Part shown: positions 24,710-33,800 of the stretch, piece after piece
Layout: each line of letters starts with the position of its first letter
How positions within the stretch are numbered: position 1 is the stretch's first letter
NCBI RefSeq assembly: GCF_031426495.1
Contig: NZ_JANPLK010000059.1
Coordinates: 124,001-188,000 of the forward strand
Direction: 5' to 3'
Length of the DNA stretch: 64,000 bases
Source: Gemmatimonas sp.
Lineage (GTDB): Bacteria; Gemmatimonadota; Gemmatimonadetes; Gemmatimonadales; Gemmatimonadaceae
Notes under the pieces: generated by a model
What the model was told of the DNA's origin: nothing
Seen by the model: the letters and a program-made list of their open reading frames with translations, nothing else
The model's database searches: none
Program-made: the position numbers and the translations under genes

Positions 24710-26176
24710 TCAGAACGTCACGCGCACCGACGTCACGGGTCCGAGCGAGAGGAACACCCGTCCATCGAGCGCGCGGGCCGAGCTCTGCATGATGCCACGC
24801 AGCGGTCCCGCATCGCGCGCCGGCTTGATGATGCCGTCGGCCGCCAACAGGCCGAGAATACCGCCGGCACTCGCGAAGGCAAGCGTACCTTGCGACTCCG
24901 TCTTGGTGATCGCCGCGATGCCGCCGCCCATCAGCGCACCCGCCAGCGCGCCGAGCTGCACCAGCGTGCCGTCGGCACTCGTGCGATCGGCTTTACGCAC
25001 CAGGCCGCGATCGGCGAGGAAGGCGCCCGCCACTAGGCCCGCCGCTGCGACACCGAATCGGGCGGTGTTGTCGCCACGCTCGGGGATCAGCGACGAGGCG
25101 GACGTGCCGCCCAGTAGAGCGCCGGCGAACGCCACGCTCACATCGCCGGCCGTCACGTTGTAGGCCGCCCGACGCGCGTAGCGTGGGCCGAGCGCGTAGC
25201 CGATGACCTGCGCCCCGATGGCGGCGCCGACGATGGCCTTGCCCGGCCCACGCAGGCTGTTGTCCGTTCTCGTGTAGCCGCCGTACTGAGGATTGGCCGC
25301 GTCGAACTGGACCACCGTTTTCTTGCCTTCGAACACGCCGCTCGATCCGCCGATGCCGAGCGCCGTGAGCGCGCCGAGGTCGGCAAAGAACCCGGCGCTG
25401 GCTGCTTCACCGTCGCTCAGCCCGCGGGCCTGGTTGAAGCCGACGATCGTGCCGCCGATCGCGCCGGCGAGAATGGGCGCGCCCCATCCGGGTCCACCGT
25501 CGGCGTTGGCAATGGCTGCGATGCCGAGGCCGGTCAGCGCGCCACGCGTGCCGCCATGGGCCGCCCGTGCCGCCTGCGCGCGCGTGACCACGCGTCCCTT
25601 CACCGTGTTGGCCGCCACGAAGAACGATGTGCCGGCGGCCAGAAAGTAGCCCCCCGCAGCCGCGGCGCCGCTGCTCTTGCTCAAGATCGCCGCCGTGGCG
25701 GGTCCGTACGCCACCAAGCCGAGGAAGGTTTGGTTGCGCACGAACGTGTTACCGGCCGGCTGCGACACCACCACGCCGGAGCCCGCACCTACCAGTCGAT
25801 CGCCGCCGCGACCTTGCGCCAACAGGCCCGCGCCAATCGCCCGCTGCAGCGTGGATACGGCGTCGACGTCGAGCGCGAAGCGGGCGACGGTACTATCGAC
25901 CCGCTGCACCACGAGCACGTGCGCGCTGCCATCTACGCGGTACAGTCGCGCCTCGCGGAATGGGCCGACGACCGGCCACGCCGGTGCGGCGAGTCCCAGT
26001 CGGGTGACGAGCGTGGGCGTGACGATCGTGATTCGTCGCGCGCTATCGAGGGGAACCAGCGTTTCGATGACGGGAGTGGCCTGCGCGGCGAGCGAGCGGT
26101 CAAGCGGGGACGCGAGGACGGCACCGCCGACGGCAACGAGTGCGGCAACCACGCGAGCGGACAAGGCAGGGAGCAT
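24710..26176 (-). CDS. Exported glycine/alanine-rich protein of unknown function
   Basis: A 488-residue protein. The start at 26176 gives a signal peptide (ALSARVVAALVAVGGAVLAS, cleavage near LAAQA). The next 130 residues are a mixed domain (ARRITIVTPTLVTRLG, FREARLYRVDGSAHVLVV). From about residue 140 on, five or more segments of small residues recur at intervals (GAPILAGAIGGTIVGFNQAR, GKAIVGAAIGAQVIGYALG, LGALAGALMGGGIAAITK), like glycine-zipper membrane helices. The tail ends in FLSLGPVTSVRVTF, with a terminal Phe as in outer-membrane proteins. It may be envelope-associated; no family is recognised. It stands alone. Confidence 0.7.
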   Translation of the reverse strand: MLPALSARVVAALVAVGGAVLASPLDRSLAAQATPVIETLVPLDSARRITIVTPTLVTRLGLAAPAWPVVGPFREARLYRVDGSAHVLVVQRVDSTVARFALDVDAVSTLQRAIGAGLLAQGRGGDRLVGAGSGVVVSQPAGNTFVRNQTFLGLVAYGPATAAILSKSSGAAAAGGYFLAAGTSFFVAANTVKGRVVTRAQAARAAHGGTRGALTGLGIAAIANADGGPGWGAPILAGAIGGTIVGFNQARGLSDGEAASAGFFADLGALTALGIGGSSGVFEGKKTVVQFDAANPQYGGYTRTDNSLRGPGKAIVGAAIGAQVIGYALGPRYARRAAYNVTAGDVSVAFAGALLGGTSASSLIPERGDNTARFGVAAAGLVAGAFLADRGLVRKADRTSADGTLVQLGALAGALMGGGIAAITKTESQGTLAFASAGGILGLLAADGIIKPARDAGPLRGIMQSSARALDGRVFLSLGPVTSVRVTF

Positions 26177-26408
26177 TGTGGTCTCAAGGGTGGGAGGGAC
26201 GATTTCACACGACGACACAGCCGGAAGCTACCGCCCTTCCACCTGTTCCGCGCGCGGCGCAGTCGCACGGCGCGGCCGCGCGTAACACACATGCACCGCG
26301 ATGTACCCGTTGTGCGACACGAGCACGGGACTTGCGCATGGATGGCATTCCTCACGCGCGCGCGCGACAGCGCGCCATATCCCGTTCGCCTTTCCGCTCA
26401 GTCCGCAC

Positions 26409-28733
26409 ATGCCCAAGAAATCCGTCTCAGGATCGAAGTCGCCCTCACGGAACAGCTCGCATTCGCAGGACGCGCAATCGGCGCACGCGCAGGAGGTGCA
26501 GCAGCTCGCCGCCGCCATGCCGAACAACCCGAATACCGCACGCGAGTACGGCCGCGATCACGCCATGGCTCCGTCTGCTGGTCCGCATCATGCGCCGCCC
26601 TCGCTGACCACAACCGCCAGTACGCTGTCGGAAGCCAACACGACGGCGAAGTCCGGTGACGCCTTGGCGCTCGCCCGGGCCGTTGCCGATGGCCAGCGCC
26701 TCACGACCAATCAGGGCGTGCCGGTTTCCGACAATCAACATTCGTTGAAGGCGGGATTGCGCGGTCCGGCGCTGCTGCAGGACTTCATTCTGCGTGAGAA
26801 GATCACGCACTTCGATCATGAGCGCATTCCCGAGCGCATCGTGCATGCGCGGGGATCCGCCGCCCACGGCGTTTTCGAAGCGTATGAATCGCTCGCGGAG
26901 ATCACACGAGCCGCGCCGTTCGCAGCGGCGGGCAAGCAGACCCCCGTCTTCGTCCGCTTCTCGACCGTAGCCGGTGAGCGCGGATCGGTGGATACGGCAC
27001 GTGACGCGCGCGGCTTCGCCGTGAAATTCTATACGGACGAAGGAAACTGGGATCTGGTAGGGAATAACATTCCCGTCTTCTTCATTCAGGACGCCATGAA
27101 GTTTCCCGACCTGGTGCATTCAGTGAAGCCGGAGCCGCATCACGGGATGCCACAGGCCGCATCGGCCCACGACACCTTCTGGGACTTCGTGTCGCTGATG
27201 CCGGAATCGACCCACATGCTCATGTGGGTAATGTCCGATCGCGGTATTCCGCGCAGCTACCGGATGATGCAGGGCTTCGGCGTGCACAGCTATCGCTTCG
27301 TAAACGCCGCTGGCGACTCGCAGTTCGTAAAGTTTCATTGGTCACCGATGCTCGGTACACACTCACTGGTGTGGGACGAAGCCGTCAAGCTTGCCGGCGC
27401 CGACGCCGATTTTCATCGCCGCGATCTGTGGGATGCCATCGAGTCGGGCGAGTACCCACAATGGGAGCTCGGGGTGCAACTGTTCACGGAGGCCGAGGCG
27501 GAGCAATTCAGTTTCGACGTTCTTGATGCCACGAAGTTGATTCCCGAAGAACTGGTGCCGGTGCGGCCGATCGGACGGCTGACGCTGAACAGGAACCCCG
27601 ACAACTTTTTCGCCGAGACGGAGCAGGTGGCCTTCTGTACCGCGCACGTCGTGCCCGGTATCGACTTCAGCAATGACCCACTGCTTGCCGGACGCATTCA
27701 CTCGTACGTCGACACGCAAATCTCGCGACTGGGTGGTCCGAACTTTCACGAGATCCCCATTAATGCGCCTCTCGCGCCGGTCCACAACAACCAGCGCGAC
27801 GGCATGCACCGGCAGGCGATCCATCGTGGGCGCGTGTCGTACGAGCCGAACTCGCTGGGCGGCGGCTGTCCGTATCAGGCCGGTGCGCAAGGGTTTGTGT
27901 CGTTCCCGCAGCCGGTCGCAGACGACACGCTGCGCGGCAAGCCCGAGAAGTTCGCCGAGCACTATGCGCAGGCGCGATTGTTCTTTGACAGTCAGACCGA
28001 AGTCGAGCAGCGCCACATCATTGCCGGCTTTCGGTTCGAGCTGTCGAAGGTAACGGTGCCCGCCATTCGCGAGCGAATGGTTGCATCGCTCGTGAATGTC
28101 TCCGACATCCTGGCGCGTGCCGTCGCCGATGGCCTCCGCATGCCGGTGCCGGCCGCGCTACCGCGCGCCACGGAGAGCGCGGTCGCGCCGGAGGTCACCA
28201 ACTCACCCGCGCTCTCGCTGACGGCTCGGCCAGGGCAGGTGGTTGTTCGTACGCGCCGAGTGGCCCTACTGGCGGCCGATGGCGTGCACGGCGCCTCGAT
28301 CACGGCGCTGCGCACTGCGCTCACCCAAGCCGGTGCGCAGCTCCGCGTGATCGGGCTGACCCTCGGTGCCGTGACGACCAGTGACGACGCAAAGATGGAC
28401 GCCGATGGATCGATGGAAACGTCGCCGTCGGTGCTCTTCGACGGGATGGTGATTCCGGACGGGGAAGAGGCCGTGGCCGCACTACTGGCCGATGCCAGAA
28501 CGCTGGATTTTGTGAAGGAGCAGTACCGACACTGCAAGTCGATCATGGCCATCGGCGCGGGTCACGCGGTGCTGGACGCCTGCGGCGTTCCGGAGTCGCT
28601 GCCCACTGGACGCCCAGATCCTGGGCTGATCTTTGCCAGCGCCACGTCCGTCGGCAGCGACAGCGAGCAGTTCGTCGCCGCGCTCGCCCAGCATCGACAC
28701 TTCGAGCGCGACAGCGATCCTCCACGCATCTGA
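26409..28733 (+). CDS. katE: Catalase, large-subunit HPII type
   Basis: A 774-residue clade-2 monofunctional catalase that disproportionates hydrogen peroxide using heme. The distal His146 lies in RIVHARGSAAHG, the distal Asn at about 219 in VGNNIPVFFIQDAMKFPD, and the proximal heme-ligand Tyr433 in GRIHSYVDTQISRL. After the core, residues from about 610 form the flavodoxin-like (class I amidotransferase fold) C-terminal domain of large catalases (RVALLAADGVHG, VLFDGMVIPDG, IMAIGAGHAVLDACG). The N-terminal 80 residues are Ser/His/Gln-rich and low-complexity, longer than usual. It is a single gene with 230-base flanks and probably a stress-response enzyme. Confidence 0.95.
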   Translation: MPKKSVSGSKSPSRNSSHSQDAQSAHAQEVQQLAAAMPNNPNTAREYGRDHAMAPSAGPHHAPPSLTTTASTLSEANTTAKSGDALALARAVADGQRLTTNQGVPVSDNQHSLKAGLRGPALLQDFILREKITHFDHERIPERIVHARGSAAHGVFEAYESLAEITRAAPFAAAGKQTPVFVRFSTVAGERGSVDTARDARGFAVKFYTDEGNWDLVGNNIPVFFIQDAMKFPDLVHSVKPEPHHGMPQAASAHDTFWDFVSLMPESTHMLMWVMSDRGIPRSYRMMQGFGVHSYRFVNAAGDSQFVKFHWSPMLGTHSLVWDEAVKLAGADADFHRRDLWDAIESGEYPQWELGVQLFTEAEAEQFSFDVLDATKLIPEELVPVRPIGRLTLNRNPDNFFAETEQVAFCTAHVVPGIDFSNDPLLAGRIHSYVDTQISRLGGPNFHEIPINAPLAPVHNNQRDGMHRQAIHRGRVSYEPNSLGGGCPYQAGAQGFVSFPQPVADDTLRGKPEKFAEHYAQARLFFDSQTEVEQRHIIAGFRFELSKVTVPAIRERMVASLVNVSDILARAVADGLRMPVPAALPRATESAVAPEVTNSPALSLTARPGQVVVRTRRVALLAADGVHGASITALRTALTQAGAQLRVIGLTLGAVTTSDDAKMDADGSMETSPSVLFDGMVIPDGEEAVAALLADARTLDFVKEQYRHCKSIMAIGAGHAVLDACGVPESLPTGRPDPGLIFASATSVGSDSEQFVAALAQHRHFERDSDPPRI

Positions 28734-28923
28734 TTGGTAGAACGACGGAGGCTTGGCGCACTCCCCGCGATAGCCGATTTATGGACGGCGACGTTGGAGG
28801 TGCGCACATCGTCATATGCCGGTCAATCTTCTCACGATACGTCGACAACGTCGTCCGCATCGCCATATTCATGTCGTTCATGAGAAGAACTGACCATAAG
28901 ACGACGAATCGGCAGCGTTGAGC

Positions 28924-29442
28924 ATGCCGCGGTCTACCGACTTCTCTGCGTATTGCGCCGTCCTCGGCCTACGTACGGTTCGCACGGTCGAGGAGCTCGA
29001 TGGCGTGTACCGTCCACTGATCGCGCAGTGGCATCCCGATCGCCATTATGGGCGGGCCAGCTACGCGATGGCCGCCGCCCGCGCCGCGGCGATCAACGAG
29101 GCGTATGCGTTCCTTCTCGCGGCACTCGAACGGGAACGCGAACGGGAACGCGAACGCGCGCAAACGGTGGCGCCGAGGCCTGGATCGCACGCCGCACGCG
29201 ACGGCTTTCCCGATCCCACCGTGCTCGAGATCTTCGTCAAGGCGCCAAACATCATATCGGTGGGATACAACAGCAGCACGGCCGATCTGTTCGTGAAGTA
29301 CCTCGGCCATCGCATCTATCGGTATCGGGCGGTTCCGGCCTCGGTGGTTGAGGCACTGCTCAACGCCCCATCCGCGTCGACGTTTGTGAGCGAACACATT
29401 GACCGAGAATTCGAATCCGAGGCGTATAAACGCATCACATAG
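28924..29442 (+). CDS. J-domain - KTSC domain fusion protein
   Basis: A 172-residue protein. Residues 7-70 match a DnaJ J-domain: YCAVLGLRTVRTVEELDGVY and the hallmark His37-Pro38-Asp39 in AQWHPDRHYG, so it should stimulate a DnaK ATPase. A linker of five Glu-Arg repeats (about 69-79) is encoded by a hexanucleotide repeat. Residues 98-170 match the KTSC domain (VLEIFVKAPNIISVGYNSST, then YLGHRIYRYRAVPASVVEAL), a small domain of unknown role often linked to nucleic acids. A TTG two codons upstream is an alternative start. No operon partner. Confidence 0.8.
   Translation: MPRSTDFSAYCAVLGLRTVRTVEELDGVYRPLIAQWHPDRHYGRASYAMAAARAAAINEAYAFLLAALERERERERERAQTVAPRPGSHAARDGFPDPTVLEIFVKAPNIISVGYNSSTADLFVKYLGHRIYRYRAVPASVVEALLNAPSASTFVSEHIDREFESEAYKRIT
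29128..29157 (+). repeat. Hexanucleotide repeat coding for (Glu-Arg)5
   Basis: Five copies of GAACGG or GAACGC stand in tandem inside the J-domain/KTSC gene. Copy-number change would lengthen or shorten the charged helix by two residues without changing the frame. Confidence 0.9.
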
Positions 29443-29601
29443 GCGCCGCGTTGTGCGGCACCACGTGCGCAGAATTCGCGTGAGGTAAACTTCCCCCACG
29501 TTCGGGATTTCCCCTACGTGGATGCTTCTCGTTGATCCGTATTGCTTATGTAGCGGTACCGCATCCGGTGCTGCCACACGACCCAGCGGGAGGACCCGAC
29601 G

Positions 29602-30276
29602 ATGCGCTATCTCACGATTCTGGCCATTGGCCTTGCGACGCTTTCTACCGAAGCGGCGGCCCAGCAGTCCCAGCCCCAGCCTCCCACGCGACTCCCCGTC
29701 ACGCGCGTGATCGGCGACACGATGACGCTCGTTACCGTCCAGAACGATCGCGCGACGCCGGTCGCCGTGTACCTGGAAGCCGCTGGCATTGATCGTCGCT
29801 TGGGTGTGGTGGCGGCCGGTGATGTGGCCACGTTGCAGTTGCCCTCTTGGGCGGTGAACGGACGCAGCACGGTGCGTCTCCTGGCTCGTCCGGAAGGCGC
29901 CGGCTTCAGCGTCGCCACCCCGCTATTCCCGCTCTTAGGCGCGGTGCGCGTCGGCCTGCTCGTTCCGCCAAGTGGTATCGCGAGCATCGACAGCGTTCCG
30001 GTGCTGCTGACCGCCGAAGAGCGGGCCAGCACGACGATTACGATCGACAATCCACGCAACAAGCCCATGATCGTGTTCGCTGAACAGGGCGTACGCTCGG
30101 TCCGGCTTGGCGAAATCCCGGCCAACACGCAGGCCACGCTGTCGTTTCCGAAGGACCTCATCAAGCGTGGTGACGCGATCCGCGTGTTTGTGCGCCCGGT
30201 TGGTGGCACGGATGTGGCCACCCGCGCGCTCACGTTGAAGACGGGCGATCACATCGCCGTCGAAATCGTTTTCTAG
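29602..30276 (+). CDS. Exported protein of unknown function with two Ig-like repeats
   Basis: A 224-residue protein with a clear signal peptide (MRYLTILAIGLATLSTEAAA, cleavage before QQSQ), preceded by GGGAGGA at 29590-29596. Two similar halves follow: VTVQNDRATPVAVYLEAAG with LPSWAVNGRSTVRLLARP, and ITIDNPRNKPMIVFAEQG with FPKDLIKRGDAIRVFVRP. Each looks like a small beta-sandwich. It is probably periplasmic. No family is recognised. It is convergent with the nitrilase-type gene, 30 bases apart. Confidence 0.75.
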   Translation: MRYLTILAIGLATLSTEAAAQQSQPQPPTRLPVTRVIGDTMTLVTVQNDRATPVAVYLEAAGIDRRLGVVAAGDVATLQLPSWAVNGRSTVRLLARPEGAGFSVATPLFPLLGAVRVGLLVPPSGIASIDSVPVLLTAEERASTTITIDNPRNKPMIVFAEQGVRSVRLGEIPANTQATLSFPKDLIKRGDAIRVFVRPVGGTDVATRALTLKTGDHIAVEIVF

Positions 30277-30306
30277 CACGCACGGTGCGGGCAGTGCAAC
30301 GGCCGG

Positions 30307-31122
30307 TTAGAGTCCTGTCCGACAGCGCTGCGCGAGCAATCCGGTCGCGAGTGACAGGTCGCAGTCGGCGATGAGCAGTCCCGCCTCGCCGTACGGCTGC
30401 CAGGCGTGCAGCGTCCCGTCCGGGCGCGCGATGGCCGAGGCGATGGGAGCGCCCGCGCTCGCGCAATTCACCGACGCGAACCAGCAAGTGTTCTCGGCGG
30501 CACGACACAGTATCGCCTTCTCGTGAAACGTGTTGGCGGGATCGGCGAAGCTGGTGGGACGAAATGCTCCCGCTTCTGCCCAGGCGAAGTTCGGATGAAA
30601 CACGACCTGCGCGCCGCGTCGCACGGCCCAACGGACTGTTTCGGGATACCGCCAGCCTTCGTGACAGATCACGACGCCGAACGTGAGCGGGCCCACGGTG
30701 AACACGCGTCGCTCGTTGCCGTGGCCGTACACCGGATCTTCAGAGGGGTCGAGCTGCACTTTGTCCTGAAACCCCATCAGCGCGCCGGTGGTATCGAAGA
30801 CGGCGACGGTGGCGACTGGAAGTCCGTCGGCGACGTCCGGCACGACCCGCTCCGTACCCAACACGACCGCGACCCCTGCCTTCGCCGCCGCGGCGCCGAT
30901 GTCGCGCCAGGCAGAGGCCAGGAACGCGGCATCAGCCGGTGGCACCGGGAGATGGGGCGCGCGGTAGCCGGGCACGTAGCATTCGGGGAAACAGACCACG
31001 AGGGCGCCGGCGGCTCCCGCCTCGGCGATCGCGTCGCAGGCGATCGCGACGGACATTGCCGGGGTGTCGGGGTACGGCACGCACGCGAGTGCGATACGCA
31101 CGGTATCTGAACGCATAGCCAA
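30307..31122 (-). CDS. Carbon-nitrogen hydrolase (nitrilase superfamily)
   Basis: A 271-residue enzyme with the Glu-Lys-Cys triad of the nitrilase superfamily: Glu47 (CFPECYVPGY), Lys121 (FQDKVQLDP) and Cys153 (VVICHEGWRYP). It should hydrolyse an amide or nitrile in the cytoplasm. NFAWAEAGAFRPTSFADPAN and the late ENTCWFASVNCASAGAP match the core fold. It is the last gene of the minus-strand operon, two bases after the kinase stop. The substrate is unknown. Confidence 0.9.
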   Translation of the reverse strand: MAMRSDTVRIALACVPYPDTPAMSVAIACDAIAEAGAAGALVVCFPECYVPGYRAPHLPVPPADAAFLASAWRDIGAAAAKAGVAVVLGTERVVPDVADGLPVATVAVFDTTGALMGFQDKVQLDPSEDPVYGHGNERRVFTVGPLTFGVVICHEGWRYPETVRWAVRRGAQVVFHPNFAWAEAGAFRPTSFADPANTFHEKAILCRAAENTCWFASVNCASAGAPIASAIARPDGTLHAWQPYGEAGLLIADCDLSLATGLLAQRCRTGL

Positions 31123-31124
31123 AG

Positions 31125-33788
31125 TTATCGCAGCGTACCGAGCAGCGCTTCGGCTTCCTTCGTGGTCGAATGCCGTACGCCAGCGCCGGCACGGAGGGCC
31201 GTCTGCGCGGCACTCGCCCAGACACGTGCGCTGTCCGTCATGCCCTGTACGGCGAACGTCCGGGCAAGGTAGAGGTCGGCGAGGCCGACGTCGGCACTTC
31301 GCGTGGCGGTGAGCGAATCGGTATTGGCGATGCCGCGCATCACGCGCGCGTACATGCGCGCCCGCTCCGCATTCCCCTGACTGAGCAACAATGGGGTCAG
31401 CATGCGCAGCGCGCTCCAGGAGCGTCGCGTGGTCTGCCGTGCGGCGAGCACGCTGTCGAGCGTCATCACCCCTTCAAGAAGGACCACCGCGCCAGCGGTA
31501 TCTTTAAGCGCGGCGGCGAGGCCAGCGGTGAGAATGAGGCTGTCCCGGTCGGTCGGCCGTCGCAGGGCACGCAACATCGTCAGATACTTGGTGAACGCTG
31601 GCGCCGCCTCCACCCCGCGTCCGAGTGACGTGAGGCTGCGAACGATGCCGAACTGGGCGCGACTTTCGATGACTGGATCTTTGCGCTTGGCCGCGCTGGC
31701 CGCGACCGCGCGATACCACACTAATGCCGAGTCGGCCTGTCCATCCGCCAGCAACTCGGCGGCGAAGTTGAAGCCGGCAGTCGGATTGACCCCACCCGCC
31801 GTATCGGCGGCCATGAGTCGTGCGTTGACCATATCCCAGATCGGGAGGATGGCGGCGCGTTCGCCGAGGGGACCGCGCTCGGTCGCAATGTTCGCCATGA
31901 CGCCCGTGGAGGCGAACGAGCCAGCCAGACCAAGTCGCGTCAGGGTTTCCTGCTGGCGTTCCAGCACCGCGATCGCTTCACGGCCGCGGTTGATCCGACC
32001 CAAGTGACCCGCCAGCAGCGATTGCACGGATACCATCTGCAGCGTGTTGCTGCGCCCGGTACTGTCTAGAATCGCGACCACACGACGATACACGAGTAAC
32101 ACGGAGTCGTTCGCGGCGCGCTGCGGTAGCAGGCGTGCACGCGTCAGCAGGCACGCGACGCGATCCACGCGGTTCTCTGCTTCGGTTCCCGCCACGACAC
32201 GCTCGGCTCGAGCCAACTCCTGATGCGCCAACTCCAGCTTCTCCGTCTTGGCATACTGGCGCGCGAGACCGCAGGCCGTCGCAAACATCGCTGGAACGTC
32301 AGCGATGCGCCGTGCCGCGGAGTCGGCGCGGAGCAACATCGCTCGGGCTTCTTCGTTGCGACTCAGCTCTGAGTATCGATCAGAAAAACTCAACAGCATC
32401 GAGATGGTGACGCGCGGGTCGGTGGTGGTCCCCGCATCGAACATCTGCACACCCTTATCCAACAGCTGCTTCTGACTGAGCGTCGTCGTGCCGATTTGCG
32501 ACAGCAGCAGCGTTTGGAATTGTCGTGTGGCTTCCGCCCGTTCTGTTTGGAACTGTGCGCCATCGCGCGCGCGCTCCGCTTGCCACGCCTGTCGAACTGC
32601 AACGCCAGCGGTGGCGATCACCGCGAGGATTGCCACCGATGCCCCCGCCAGCCCGGCTCGATGGCGCCGCACAAAGCGACGCATCCGGTAGCCCAGCGTG
32701 TCCGGCCGCGCGCGCACGGGCTTATGCTCCAGAAAGCGCTGCAAGTCATCGTTGAACGCGGCGGACGTTTCGTACCGTTCGCCGGGCGTCTTTTTCAGTG
32801 CTTTGCGGAGAATCGTGTCCAGATCGCCCAGCTCTGTACGCCGCGGTTCCGTCTCGAGCGTGGTGCGCAGGATCTCCGCCGGCGTGCGGCTGTCGCCGGC
32901 CGTCGGATGCGTGCCGGTAAGCAGCAGGTACGCGACCACGGCCGCGCTGTACGTGTCGCTGGCGGTGCCGATCGCGTCGCCACGCAGCTGCTCCGGTGAG
33001 GCGAACAGTGGGGTGAGTGCCCGACTCCCGACCTCCGTCACGACGGAACGTTCGTCGGCGGTCGATGGCAGGAGTTGCTTGCCAATGCCGAAGTCGAGCA
33101 GCGTGACCTGCCCGTTGGGACGCACCAAAATGTTCGACGGCTTCAAGTCGCGATGGACGATCAGGTGCGCATGGGCATGACTGATTGCGTCGAGCACCTG
33201 TTGCATCAAGCCAATGCGCGCCGTCGCGGTGAGCCGCTGCGTGTGCGCGAACACATCCAACGGTACACCGTCCACGTACTCCATGACCAGGTACGGCTGA
33301 CCGGCCTCCGTCACACCGGCATCAAGCAGACGCGCGATGTTGGGGTGCGTCAGTGTGGCCAGCAGCGTGCCTTCGCGCCGAAACTGGTCGAGCGCCACCG
33401 GGGTAACGCTGGAGAGGTGCAGGAGCTTGATCGCCGCACGACCGGTAAACGTGCCGTCGGCGCGATGGGCCAACCACACCGTGCCCATGCCGCCTTGACC
33501 GATCGGTTCGTCGAGAATCCACGCGCCGATCGGTGTCCCCGACAGCGTGGTCGACCATCCGCCCAGCAGCTGCTCCATGGAGTACTTGCCAGGTCCACTT
33601 GGCAGGAACTCGCCGGTGGCAGCATCCTGCTCGAGGAGGCGGGTGAGTGCGTCTACCACCTCGGTACTCTCGTGACTCAGACCGGCGAGCCACTGCGCCC
33701 GACGCTCCGGTGCGAGTTCGAGCGCCTGATCCAACAACGGCCCGACGCGAGCATACAACACGGGATTCAGCGGCAGCGCATCGGCCAT
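31125..33788 (-). CDS. Transmembrane Ser/Thr protein kinase with C-terminal helical repeats
   Basis: An 887-residue Hanks-type kinase. Residues 10-58 form an N-terminal helical module (LLDQALELAPERRAQWLAGL). The kinase domain (about 88-360) has the Gly loop IGQGGMGTVW, Lys121, catalytic Asp214 in VHRDLKPSN and Asp232 in DFG. A single membrane helix lies at about 375-398 (ASVAILAVIATAGVAV). The remaining 490 residues are helical and TPR-like, probably periplasmic. Kinases of this build typically accompany TIGR02999-type sigma factors, and such a sigma gene lies upstream on the same strand. Confidence 0.93.
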   Translation of the reverse strand: MADALPLNPVLYARVGPLLDQALELAPERRAQWLAGLSHESTEVVDALTRLLEQDAATGEFLPSGPGKYSMEQLLGGWSTTLSGTPIGAWILDEPIGQGGMGTVWLAHRADGTFTGRAAIKLLHLSSVTPVALDQFRREGTLLATLTHPNIARLLDAGVTEAGQPYLVMEYVDGVPLDVFAHTQRLTATARIGLMQQVLDAISHAHAHLIVHRDLKPSNILVRPNGQVTLLDFGIGKQLLPSTADERSVVTEVGSRALTPLFASPEQLRGDAIGTASDTYSAAVVAYLLLTGTHPTAGDSRTPAEILRTTLETEPRRTELGDLDTILRKALKKTPGERYETSAAFNDDLQRFLEHKPVRARPDTLGYRMRRFVRRHRAGLAGASVAILAVIATAGVAVRQAWQAERARDGAQFQTERAEATRQFQTLLLSQIGTTTLSQKQLLDKGVQMFDAGTTTDPRVTISMLLSFSDRYSELSRNEEARAMLLRADSAARRIADVPAMFATACGLARQYAKTEKLELAHQELARAERVVAGTEAENRVDRVACLLTRARLLPQRAANDSVLLVYRRVVAILDSTGRSNTLQMVSVQSLLAGHLGRINRGREAIAVLERQQETLTRLGLAGSFASTGVMANIATERGPLGERAAILPIWDMVNARLMAADTAGGVNPTAGFNFAAELLADGQADSALVWYRAVAASAAKRKDPVIESRAQFGIVRSLTSLGRGVEAAPAFTKYLTMLRALRRPTDRDSLILTAGLAAALKDTAGAVVLLEGVMTLDSVLAARQTTRRSWSALRMLTPLLLSQGNAERARMYARVMRGIANTDSLTATRSADVGLADLYLARTFAVQGMTDSARVWASAAQTALRAGAGVRHSTTKEAEALLGTLR

Positions 33789-33800
33789 TGGATTGCTGGA

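Noticed and set aside
25556..26659. Plus-strand open frame of 367 codons covering the start of the glycine-rich protein gene and the catalase start
   Set aside because: No domain; it crosses two genes that are well supported in other frames.
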